Origin: Lachnospiraceae bacterium
GTDB lineage: Bacteria; Bacillota; Clostridia; Lachnospirales; Lachnospiraceae
Assembly (NCBI GenBank): GCA_900757195.1
Contig: CAAEMZ010000003.1
Coordinates: forward strand, 1-25,574
Direction: 5' to 3'
DNA: 25,574 nucleotides
Part shown: positions 17,056 through 23,137 of the stretch, in pieces
How positions within the stretch are numbered: the stretch's first letter is position 1
How the letters are laid out: each line of letters starts with the position of its first letter
Program-made: the position numbers and the translations under genes
Notes under the pieces: model-generated
Told to the model about the DNA's origin: nothing
Seen by the model: the letters and a program-made list of their open reading frames with translations, nothing else
The model's database searches: none

Positions 17056-17330
17056 ATGGAGAAAAACCTTGTGTTTTAGAATTTTTCACAGCAGAAGCAG
17101 TAACGGAAGGACATCCGGACAAACTATGCGACCTGATCGCAGACAGCGTTCTGGATATGGCACGCTATATTGCAAAAAACATGGTTGCCGCCGGACTTGC
17201 CGACTGCTGTCAGGTATCGCTGGCCTATGCCATCGGTGTTGCACAGCCTGTCATGGTGCAGGTAGATACCTTTGGAACAGGGAAAGTTTGCGAAGATGAT
17301 TGTCTGGCGTCCCTTTTATTCAGCAGTTAA
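17056..17330 (+). pseudogene. metK: metK relic (S-adenosylmethionine synthetase) with internal deletion and frameshift
   Basis: The frame through 17,070-17,330 reads EFFTAEAVTEGHPDKLCDLIADSVLD, the N-terminal ATP/Met-binding stretch of MetK. It continues directly into MARYIAKNMVAAGLADCCQV and AYAIGVAQPVMVQVDTFGTGK, which belongs near residue 270 of the normal chain of about 390. Roughly 240 internal codons are missing in frame, and the last hundred or so are lost after GKVCEDD. A natural start, ATG GAG AAA AAC (MEKNLVF, 17,056), is out of frame by one base and hits a TAG. The gene is therefore broken in three ways and cannot make S-adenosylmethionine; an intact copy is presumed elsewhere. The residual frame could still be translated from TTG 17,046, but no ribosome site supports that. 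Confidence 0.8.
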
Positions 17331-17533
17331 GGGATAGCGTGCTTTAATGCCGTGGGTGCGCGAAGAAGAAATCCGCATAAAATTCGTGATGCAACCTCCT
17401 GTTACAAATGCTTTTTCTGTTAGTAATCATACTGAATGTTAAGGAAAGAAAGCGGTGCTGTATAAATGGTCGTACATCATCGTTTTCCAGGTCATCTCAA
17501 TATGACATTTATAACTTGAGATGTATTGGATTA
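17331..17533. other. Intergenic stretch without a recognisable gene
   Basis: No coding unit is supported. Near the right end CATCTCAA (17,493-17,500) and TTGAGATG (17,516-17,523) form an 8-bp inverted repeat, 11 bp from the stop of the convergent sirtuin gene. No T tract follows on either strand, so I do not call it a terminator. Confidence 0.4.
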
Positions 17534-18499
17534 TCATTTATTTATTTCCAGCCGCACATCCTCAAGCACAGAGGCAATATTTCCGAGAATCGCAATTCCC
17601 TTATCCTCAATCTGTTCAGGAAGAAAATTATACTCAGCGTTAACGGAAATGTAATATGCGTCCGGAAGTGATAGGGTCAGATTCCAGAAGGGTTCCTGAA
17701 TAAACATCGGTGTCATGCGGCCAACGCCCAGTTCAATGAAAAGAATTTTTTTCTGTTCATTTTCCAAGATATACTTTGAAATTTTCTGATACTGTTCTTC
17801 ATATTTTTTCCCTTGTAGAAAGTTACCATAGCCGCGAACCCAGGGAAATAATTCTGCTCCGCAATGCGGGCAATGTGGGATCAGTTCTGTGGGGATGCTG
17901 GTACCGTCTCCCATTGCCTGATACATTGCTTCTACGGGCTGTAAAGCATCATAAACTTCATCGCAGCAGGATTTGGAACATTGGAAGAACCGATGGTCTC
18001 CCTGAATTTCACTTACTTTATCTTCCGGATATAATCGCATGAACTGTGTGTCCTGATTGGTTGTGAGAATATGAAAATCCTTCCCGTTCAGGATTGTATC
18101 CAGGTCACGATAAGGCTTTCTTAATGGTGCATGTTGTGTGGTGTGCAGAAATGTTGCCAGATAGCCCCAGAATTCTTCCCTTGTTTTGAAAGAATACATC
18201 ATACCTGCAAAAGCACCCTGAAATCCATACTTATCAGCAAATTTTCCAAAATGCTTTTGAAAAGACGGTGTTCCGCTGTAGTAGAAATCTCCGCCGCCTG
18301 CTGAGGACAAACCGGAAGCACCGCCTACAATGATGCAGTCTGCTTCTTTTACCCGGCGGGCAAACTCTGTTATCTGCGCCTGATAGTCCAACGCTTTTTT
18401 CTGACTCAGTTTGATCGGCGTTTTACCAGATGCATACATACTATAATATCTGGAATAGTTTTCCTGGGTTTTCATAACTAAATTTTCATAATAACTCAT
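17534..18499 (-). CDS. Sir2-family protein (class M-like sirtuin), second gene of pair
   Basis: NAD-dependent sirtuin-fold protein of 321 residues; cytoplasmic. Visible are the NAD-binding GGASGLSSAGG (59-69), TTNQD (146-150) in place of the classical TQNID, and a structural zinc site with Cys174, Cys178, Cys210 and Cys213 (CSKSC...CPHC). At the position of the catalytic HG motif the chain reads EIQGD, so the general-base histidine is replaced by Gln166. From memory, class M sirtuins (SirTM), which ADP-ribosylate lipoylated carrier proteins, also carry Gln here. That makes ADP-ribosyl transfer more likely than deacetylation, but no macrodomain, GcvH-like or lipoate ligase gene is nearby. An AAGGAG site precedes ATG 18,499. 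It lies 18 bp after its paralogue in one operon. Confidence 0.85.
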   Translation of the reverse strand: MSYYENLVMKTQENYSRYYSMYASGKTPIKLSQKKALDYQAQITEFARRVKEADCIIVGGASGLSSAGGGDFYYSGTPSFQKHFGKFADKYGFQGAFAGMMYSFKTREEFWGYLATFLHTTQHAPLRKPYRDLDTILNGKDFHILTTNQDTQFMRLYPEDKVSEIQGDHRFFQCSKSCCDEVYDALQPVEAMYQAMGDGTSIPTELIPHCPHCGAELFPWVRGYGNFLQGKKYEEQYQKISKYILENEQKKILFIELGVGRMTPMFIQEPFWNLTLSLPDAYYISVNAEYNFLPEQIEDKGIAILGNIASVLEDVRLEINK

Positions 18500-18517
18500 A
18501 ACATAGCTCCTTTTTAT

Positions 18518-19351
18518 TTAAGATAGTGCAGAAGAAAGTTCTGCCAGAATATCTGTTAAATCTCCATCCAGACCAAAGGATTTATCTTTAATATTACCGG
18601 CAATATAGATTTCGCCTTTGTTGATGGTAATGTAAGTAATATCTCTGCCACTTGCAGCAAGTTTCATCAGAGGCTCTTTGATTAAACGATTTCCTGCACC
18701 AATTCCCAGTTCTAAGATAACAAGTTTCTGATTGTAATATTGGTCAATAAATGTCATATAGCGTTCAGAAGCATCCTCATCTTGAATAAAAGAGGGCGAA
18801 AATCCGTATCGAAGCTGCATAGAGCCACCGCAGATTGGACAACGGGGAACCAGTTCAGAGGGCACAAGTCCGTCCTTTTCTGCGGCTGCCATTTTTTCAA
18901 TCATTTCTGTAACCGGATAAATTGTCTTATGACAGGCTTTTGCACACTGCATTTCTATGAGAGTGCCTTCAATTTCATAAATTTTTTTTGAATCAAAACC
19001 AGCTATTTCAAAATGTGTTTCAGCATTAGAGGTAATGATGAAATATGGCTTCTTTCCTACGATTTTTTTCAATTCTTTCATCTGACATGTTGGAGTGTAG
19101 CTGTGGACATACCGGGTAATTAAACGGCTCCAAAAGGCCCACGTTTCTTCTTCTGTCTTATAGGGATAGGTCATTCCCTGAATGATACACCGAATTCCGT
19201 ACTTTGTACGAAAATCAGGGAATAATTCACGAAATGCTGGATTGTCAGCAAAAAGGTGGTATCCCTCGGAGATGGAGAGACCGTTGCTGGCAGCAATCAG
19301 AATGGCATCTGCGTTTTCAATTTTATTTTGGATTTCACGCATGCGTGTCAT
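18518..19351 (-). CDS. Divergent Sir2-family paralogue, first gene of pair
   Basis: Sirtuin-fold protein of 277 residues, paralogous to its downstream neighbour. It keeps the general plan: an NAD-site equivalent AASNGLSISEGY (20-31), ITSNAE (106-111), and zinc cysteines 136, 140, 171 and 174 (CAKAC...CPIC). The key positions have drifted. The glycine-rich turn begins AAS rather than GGA/GAG, the catalytic Asp of the N-x-D motif is Glu111, and the HG position reads EIEGT with Glu128. Either the chemistry differs from deacetylation or the protein has become a binding or regulatory partner. AAGGAGG lies 9 nt before ATG 19,351. It is expressed from a promoter sharing its -35 palindrome with the divergent Rrf2 gene. 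It could pair with the second sirtuin as a heteromer (inference). Confidence 0.82.
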   Translation of the reverse strand: MTRMREIQNKIENADAILIAASNGLSISEGYHLFADNPAFRELFPDFRTKYGIRCIIQGMTYPYKTEEETWAFWSRLITRYVHSYTPTCQMKELKKIVGKKPYFIITSNAETHFEIAGFDSKKIYEIEGTLIEMQCAKACHKTIYPVTEMIEKMAAAEKDGLVPSELVPRCPICGGSMQLRYGFSPSFIQDEDASERYMTFIDQYYNQKLVILELGIGAGNRLIKEPLMKLAASGRDITYITINKGEIYIAGNIKDKSFGLDGDLTDILAELSSALS

Positions 19352-19413
19352 AGCATTTAGCCTCCTTATAATTGTATATTCATCTAGGTGTTATTTTATA
19401 ATTTACATCAAAG

Positions 19414-19442
19414 ATAATAGCATGACTTGACTGAAAAGTCAA
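19414..19442 (-). promoter_or_regulatory. Promoter of the sirtuin pair
   Basis: Read on the - strand: TTGACT (19,442-19,437), exactly 17 bp, TATTAT (19,419-19,414), about 63 bp before the sirtuin start. The -35 box is the right arm of a palindrome whose left arm is the -35 of the opposite promoter. Confidence 0.75.
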
Positions 19443-19448
19443 TAGATG
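19421..19448. promoter_or_regulatory. Palindromic operator shared by two divergent promoters
   Basis: The core TTGACT-GAAA-AGTCAA (19,427-19,442) is a perfect inverted repeat. Three mismatched bases on each side are followed by CAT (19,421-19,423) and ATG (19,446-19,448), which restore the symmetry. Both -35 hexamers lie inside it, so a bound dimer would block both promoters at once. The likely ligand is the adjacent Rrf2-type regulator (inference). Confidence 0.65.
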
Positions 19449-19455
19449 TTATATT
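19427..19455 (+). promoter_or_regulatory. Promoter of the Rrf2-type regulator gene
   Basis: TTGACT (19,427-19,432), exactly 17 bp, TATATT (19,450-19,455), 37 bp before the start codon. It is the mirror image of the sirtuin promoter around the shared palindrome. Confidence 0.78.
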
Positions 19456-19491
19456 AAAAATAACAATAAAACCAAACAAAGGAGATACGAC

Positions 19492-19980
19492 ATGAAATAT
19501 TCAAATAAATTAAGTGATGCCGTTCATGTGCTTGTGTTGATTGCACTTAATCCGCTGGATAGTCTTTCCAGTAACGCTATGGCAGTCAGCATTCACACGA
19601 ATGCAGGATTTATCAGACAATTGATGGGAGCATTAAAAAAGGGAGGTTTGATCGACAGTGTTCACGGACACGCCAAACCAACACTTACAAGAGAAACCGC
19701 AGATATTTCCCTTCTGGATGTATATAAAGCAGTAGAGGGAGAAAAACCGCTGCTTCATTTGGATACTCATACAAACCCGGAGTGTGGTGTGGGTGTGAAT
19801 ATACAGTATTCTTTGCAGGACTATTATGACGAGATTCAGCGGATCGCAGAAAAGAAAATGTCTGAGATTTCGTTGGAGGATATCATCCGAAATTTTTACA
19901 AAAAAATGCAAACGGATAATGGAGAAAATTTTGAAAGGCAAATAAACGATGAGAACAGCAGAGAGACATGGTTATTGTGA
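19492..19980 (+). CDS. Rrf2 family transcriptional regulator
   Basis: Winged-helix regulator of the Rrf2 superfamily, 162 residues. The fold is visible as a first helix KLSDAVHVLVLIAL, a helix-turn-helix around SSNAMAVSIHTNAGFIRQLMGALKKGGLI (26-54) and the wing SVHGHAKPTLTRE. DISLLDVYKAVEGEKPLLHL, a typical Rrf2 continuation, then leads into a dimer helix. Family members that bind an iron-sulphur cluster carry three cysteines in this last part. Here only Cys98 (TNPECGVG) remains, so it resembles the cluster-free, single-cysteine or YwnA-like group that responds to redox or small molecules (inference). AAGGAG sits 9 nt before ATG 19,492. It is divergent from the sirtuin pair across a shared operator and likely controls both units. 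Its last 33 bases overlap a sirtuin relic. Confidence 0.88.
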   Translation: MKYSNKLSDAVHVLVLIALNPLDSLSSNAMAVSIHTNAGFIRQLMGALKKGGLIDSVHGHAKPTLTRETADISLLDVYKAVEGEKPLLHLDTHTNPECGVGVNIQYSLQDYYDEIQRIAEKKMSEISLEDIIRNFYKKMQTDNGENFERQINDENSRETWLL

Positions 19981-20127
19981 TAAAATTCGATTATTCGCAG
20001 AAAAAGTAAGAGAAGCAGATGCAATTGTAATTGGTGGAGGTTCTGGATTATCCAGTGCAGCAGGATATAATCATTATGAAAATTGGCGGCGATGCACCTT
20101 TTGTGTATTTGCCAGATATCGTGTTTA
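19948..20127 (+). pseudogene. Truncated third sirtuin (N-terminal relic)
   Basis: A 59-codon frame opens inside the end of the Rrf2 gene. It reads KIRLFAEKVREADAIVIGGGSGLSSAAGYNHY, clearly the NAD-binding start of a sirtuin and closer to the class M-like consensus (GGGSGLSSAAGY) than either full-length neighbour. Homology ends at about 20,075. The DNA then continues as part of an unrelated permease gene in another frame, and the sirtuin frame stops at 20,125. The order Rrf2-sirtuin on one strand may be the ancestral arrangement, destroyed by a deletion that joined two genes. Confidence 0.75.
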
Positions 20128-20348
20128 AGCAGATTTATACGACTCCAGCCTTGTTGAGCTATGGATTTGATATGAATGTTTCCTTTCAGCCACAAATGGA
20201 GGAATTCTTGAGCAGTTATGTTGAAAAGAATCCCTCTGTTACCTACACTTCTGCAAAATTACTGAAAGAACAATTAAACTCCGTTGCAAGTATGGTTCTG
20301 GTCATCGGCGTACTTTGTGGTCGGAGTCAAATAAGTACACGGAGCTAG
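20079..20348 (+). pseudogene. Relic of an FtsX/MacB-type ABC transporter permease
   Basis: A fragment of about 90 codons without its own start reads KIGGDAPFVYLPDIVFKQIY, then a soluble stretch ending VEKNPSVTYTSAKLLKEQLN, then the beginning of a membrane helix SVASMVLVIGVLCG, then nonsense to a TAG at 20,346. A periplasmic-type domain running through LLKEQLNS into a transmembrane helix is the pattern of the extracytoplasmic domain of FtsX-like permeases. Both ends are lost: the 5' end is replaced by the sirtuin relic and the 3' end breaks within the helix. Family identity is a judgement from pattern and needs a profile search. Confidence 0.55.
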
Positions 20349-20378
20349 AGGTGCGGATTTTTATTTAAAGGATTGAGG

Positions 20379-20418
20379 AGCCTGTCAGGAAAAAGCTGGC
20401 AGGCTTTTCTTTTTTTTA
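20379..20418 (+). terminator. Rho-independent terminator before the graspetide cluster
   Basis: AGCCTGTCAG (20,379-20,388) pairs with CTGGCAGGCT (20,396-20,405), with one G-U pair and a 7-nt loop, followed by a T-rich tract of 13 bases. It insulates the following operon from the relics. Confidence 0.92.
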
Positions 20419-20467
20419 TAGTAATTTATACCCAGGGTGTGGTAAAATGTAGAAAATTGAGGATATC

Positions 20468-20496
20468 TTGATATAGAAAATTATTTCGATTAAATT
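20468..20496 (+). promoter_or_regulatory. Promoter of the graspetide operon
   Basis: TTGATA (20,468-20,473), 17 bp, TAAATT (20,491-20,496), 18 bp before the start codon of the ATP-grasp gene and directly after a strong terminator. Confidence 0.6.
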
Positions 20497-20514
20497 AACT
20501 ATATTAGGAAGAGT

Positions 20515-21435
20515 ATGGATGGAGGATTCGAAACGAAACGGATATTAATAATCACAAGTTCAATAGATGAAACAGCCACATATATCATTAATAGATATTC
20601 TGAACAAGCAGAATTTTTTCGTATTGACGTAGATAAATTTGATGAATATAAGTTTTGCGTAGATAATAAAGGGTGGAGTATTTCCAGTGACTGTTTTTTT
20701 ATAAGCTCAGAAGATATTTATTCTATTTATTATAGAAAACCAATGCTGCCGGATTTGAGTTCATTTGACCCTCAATATCATTTAATGATTCAAAGAGATA
20801 TTATCGCCGTGATTAATGGAATTGTAGACTGCTTTTCCGGTAAAGTACTTACTAGGCCATCCATCCTTCGAAAAACGGAGAATAAGGTATATCAGTTGAT
20901 GTATGTAAGTAAAAATGGATGGAATATTCCAGAATCGTATATTGGAAATAGCAACGGTAAATGTATTAAATATGAAAAATCTGCGTCTATAATTAAGCCG
21001 TTAACAACAGGAAAAACATATGGGAAAAATGGGTGGGAATTATATCAGACAAATTTGTTCAAAGAAATAAATGAAGATATTAGTCTTACTCCTATATATT
21101 TACAAGAATATATTCCGAAACAATTTGAAGTGCGTGTTACTATTGTGGGAAGAAAGATGTATCCTATACGAATTGACACAGAGAATAAAGTCGACTGGAG
21201 AGCAGATTATCAGAACCATAGATATACACAAATTACTTGTCCGGATGATATTATTGTAAAATGCTATAAACTAATGGATGACTTTAATCTGGTGTTTGGA
21301 GCATTTGACTTTATTGTAACCCCTGAACTTAAATGGATATTTCTTGAAATTAATCCAAACGGTCAGTGGCTTTGGCTTGAGCAGAGTCTTAAGTTGGATA
21401 TTTCGCAAAAAATTGTTGAATATCTAATTAGTTAG
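20515..21435 (+). CDS. ATP-grasp peptide macrocyclase (MvdC/MvdD-like graspetide synthetase)
   Basis: Enzyme expected to use ATP to join Asp/Glu side-chain carboxylates to Ser/Thr hydroxyls (esters) or Lys amines (amides) in a peptide precursor. The 306 residues match MvdC/MvdD-type enzymes. The N-terminal pre-ATP-grasp fold starts RILIITSSIDETATYI and includes YYRKP (72-76). Then come TENKVYQL (121-128), the ATP-lysine region SIIKPLTTG (158-166), LQEYIPKQFEVRVTIVG (196-212) and the metal-binding DFIVTPELKWIFLEINPNGQWLWLE (265-289), whose EINPNGQW is the hallmark. ATG 20,515 has an AGGAAGAG just upstream and gives the expected N-terminus. It is AT-rich compared with the core genes. It heads a three-gene operon ending with a repeat-bearing precursor, which makes the assignment strong. 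Confidence 0.9.
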   Translation: MDGGFETKRILIITSSIDETATYIINRYSEQAEFFRIDVDKFDEYKFCVDNKGWSISSDCFFISSEDIYSIYYRKPMLPDLSSFDPQYHLMIQRDIIAVINGIVDCFSGKVLTRPSILRKTENKVYQLMYVSKNGWNIPESYIGNSNGKCIKYEKSASIIKPLTTGKTYGKNGWELYQTNLFKEINEDISLTPIYLQEYIPKQFEVRVTIVGRKMYPIRIDTENKVDWRADYQNHRYTQITCPDDIIVKCYKLMDDFNLVFGAFDFIVTPELKWIFLEINPNGQWLWLEQSLKLDISQKIVEYLIS

Positions 21436-21458
21436 TGCTATTGTGAGGGAAGAAGGGC

Positions 21459-22481
21459 ATGAGAATTATAAATATATTATTGAGAATATGGGCCTATCTC
21501 CTAATCTTCTCATTGACGGATGACTTGGGATTTTTAACAGCAAATCCAGGTTCTGATCAACATAAATATTATTTCAGTTTAATAAGCATTCTTTTCGGTG
21601 AGAAAAAATATCAATTCATGTCATTTCCGATTAAGCAGCCCAGTGAAAGAATTTCGATATTCAGGGTTAAACAGCTGTCGGAAATGGATTCTTTTATACT
21701 TTCAGAAGAAAAAGGAAATGAGCTGAAAAGAAATTATAAGAATCATTATGATTCCTTAACAGGAGAAGAATGTACTATCGAAAAAGAGGCATTGCTTCAG
21801 CATTTGGCAGCTCAAAAGTCGAGAATTGATATTAGTTACAACAAAATTAATGCTTTTACAACAATTATCGTTGCTGTAATACCTCTTGCTATTGCATTTG
21901 TTGACAGGTCAATGATTGAATCGTTAAACATATTTGGAAAGGCTATCTTTATATTATTGATTTATGCAAATGTTAATTTGTGTGCATGGATTTTCCAAGC
22001 AATTAATGTCAGGGGTTATACTACCAGTTCTTTTAGGGACTTAAAAGAAAGTAATGATAAGGCCAAGGAGCAGAATTGGCAAATTTATTACGACTGGCAA
22101 CAAACCAGAAGAAAAGCAGATATGTTTGTTAGTTTTGTAATATATACAAAACGCTGGATAATAGCTGTAATTATTTTGACAGCGGTTTTTTCTGTCGGTT
22201 TACCTTTTAATAAGCAGCCTATTTTTGATTCAGGTGATAACCAGGTATATACATTTCAAATGGAACTGCTTGAAAAAACATATGATAAATCAGCCGCTGA
22301 TTGGTATGCGGTGCTTGCCAAATTACAGACTGGAGAATATACAAAAGTGCTTATTTTGTATAATGGAGCAGATATAGAACATATAACAGAAGAATTAAAA
22401 CGGTTTGAACAACAAGAAATTGTTTTGATTTTTGACGGTACATTAAAGAAAAATGAAATAAAAATTATTCTGGAGAAGTGA
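21459..22481 (+). CDS. Membrane protein of unknown family within the graspetide operon
   Basis: I do not recognise this 340-residue protein. An N-terminal hydrophobic stretch (about 5-20) is interrupted by acidic residues and may be peripheral. Residues 60-130 are hydrophilic and helical, ending with HLAAQKSRIDISYNKI. Three clear membrane segments follow: 132-148 (FTTIIVAVIPLAIAFV), 158-179 (IFGKAIFILLIYANVNLCAWIF) and 233-250 (WIIAVIILTAVFSVGLPF). A charged loop (185-230) lies between the last two. The C-terminal tail (260-340) is soluble, with strand-helix alternation (KVLILYNGADIEHITEELKRF, IVLIFDGTLK). It has no ATPase motifs and no peptidase site, so it is not an ABC exporter. Export helper, immunity protein or toxic effector are all open. 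It lies 23 bp after the ATP-grasp gene and 1 bp before the precursor gene. Confidence 0.8.
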   Translation: MRIINILLRIWAYLLIFSLTDDLGFLTANPGSDQHKYYFSLISILFGEKKYQFMSFPIKQPSERISIFRVKQLSEMDSFILSEEKGNELKRNYKNHYDSLTGEECTIEKEALLQHLAAQKSRIDISYNKINAFTTIIVAVIPLAIAFVDRSMIESLNIFGKAIFILLIYANVNLCAWIFQAINVRGYTTSSFRDLKESNDKAKEQNWQIYYDWQQTRRKADMFVSFVIYTKRWIIAVIILTAVFSVGLPFNKQPIFDSGDNQVYTFQMELLEKTYDKSAADWYAVLAKLQTGEYTKVLILYNGADIEHITEELKRFEQQEIVLIFDGTLKKNEIKIILEK

Positions 22482-22482
22482 T

Positions 22483-22917
22483 ATGGAAAATAATTTACGG
22501 AAACATTTATTAAGTAATTATGCCGCTATGAATGATGTGGGGATGATGACTAAGGCAACGATTGATACAGCTTCAGCAGAACTTTCAGATCCGGATGAAT
22601 TTAGAATTGCTTTTAAAGGACCTACTGCACTGACGGAAAATATTGAGAGCTCAGATTCCGATGAAATTATGCTGACCGGACCCACTACAATCACTAAATC
22701 GGTTGAGTCCTCTGATCCGGATGGTTTTGTCCTTGGAGAACCAACCGGTTTTACACATTCAATAGAAGAGTCTGATCCTGATGAATTTAGGCTGGCCGGA
22801 CCCACATTCGAAACAAGAGGTACAGAAACATCCGATCCTGATGAAATGCTTATGGAGCCAACAAAACATACGTTTACAGTAGAAACATCGGATGAGGATG
22901 AGTTTTTATTAATGTAA
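22483..22917 (+). CDS. Multi-core graspetide precursor peptide with six tandem repeats
   Basis: Acidic 144-residue peptide without cysteine, the presumed substrate of the ATP-grasp enzyme two genes upstream. A short leader (about 1-25, MENNLRKHLLSNYAAMNDVG...) lacks the PFFARFL motif of microviridins. Six cores then follow the pattern TxxTxxxExSDPDE plus a hydrophobic residue. They begin at Thr26, Thr48, Thr68, Thr88, Thr108 and Thr127, with a period of 20 residues in the middle and 19 at the end; five cores start PT. Core 2 has Ser for Pro, core 3 Gly for the last Glu, core 6 Glu for Pro. Fixed Thr/Ser donors and Asp/Glu acceptors fit side-chain ester rings in each repeat. GGAGAAG precedes the ATG, which follows the previous stop by 1 bp. 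No terminator is seen after it. Confidence 0.85.
   Translation: MENNLRKHLLSNYAAMNDVGMMTKATIDTASAELSDPDEFRIAFKGPTALTENIESSDSDEIMLTGPTTITKSVESSDPDGFVLGEPTGFTHSIEESDPDEFRLAGPTFETRGTETSDPDEMLMEPTKHTFTVETSDEDEFLLM
22558..22914 (+). repeat. Six tandem coding repeats, 60-bp period
   Basis: Coding repeats within the precursor start at about 22,558, 22,624, 22,684, 22,744, 22,804 and 22,861. The best conserved DNA is around the SDPDE codons (TCTGATCCGGATGA-like). Synonymous sites and the Thr-x-x-Thr spacers differ between copies, so the repeats are old or under protein-level selection rather than freshly duplicated. Confidence 0.85.
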
Positions 22918-22981
22918 TTTCATATGGGAAATAGGAGGGGCAACGGGCTGAGCAAGGATACTTTGCAGACAAAGCTTTGCA

Positions 22982-23137
22982 AATGCATTAAAGAACACAC
23001 ACGTTGTTGGCGAGGTTGGGTTAGATGATTCAGTTGCTAGAACGGAAAAAAGTCAAGAAAAACAGAAAAGAATTTTTCGACAAGTGTGTGAAGCTGTAGA
23101 TAGACGCATACTATCTTTTATATATAGTTCGGAATAA
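22982..23137 (+). pseudogene. Relic of a TatD-family hydrolase
   Basis: An open frame without a start reads NALKNTHVVGEVGLDDSVARTEKSQEKQKRIFRQVCEAVDRRILSFIYSSE and then stops at 23,135. The GEVGLD box followed by a Q-K-R-I-F-R-Q-V helix and a RILS strand is the layout of TatD-like metal-dependent hydrolases, and looks closest to the variant group found in QatABCD-type defence loci as I remember it. Everything before about 22,980 and after SSE is missing, and the stop lies in the inverted repeat of the next gene's control region. It is a non-functional remnant lying between the graspetide cluster and the AAA/PD-(D/E)XK gene. Confidence 0.55.

Noticed and set aside
17493..17523. Inverted repeat CATCTCAA/TTGAGATG as a terminator for the sirtuin operon
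   Set aside because: The loop is 15 nt, the stem is AT-rich and no T run follows on the - strand.
16843..20348. Insertion sequence or integrative element to explain the relics
   Set aside because: No transposase or integrase fragment, terminal inverted repeats, target duplication or tRNA attachment copy could be found in the window.
22558..22914. Tandem repeats as a CRISPR array or minisatellite
   Set aside because: Repeats stay in one reading frame, follow a protein-level pattern, differ at synonymous sites and lack unique spacers between identical repeats.
22924..23028. Small frame MGNRRGNGLSKDT... as a gene or second precursor
   Set aside because: It overlaps the TatD relic in another frame, has no repeat of the core motif and no conserved features; its ATG has no ribosome site upstream.
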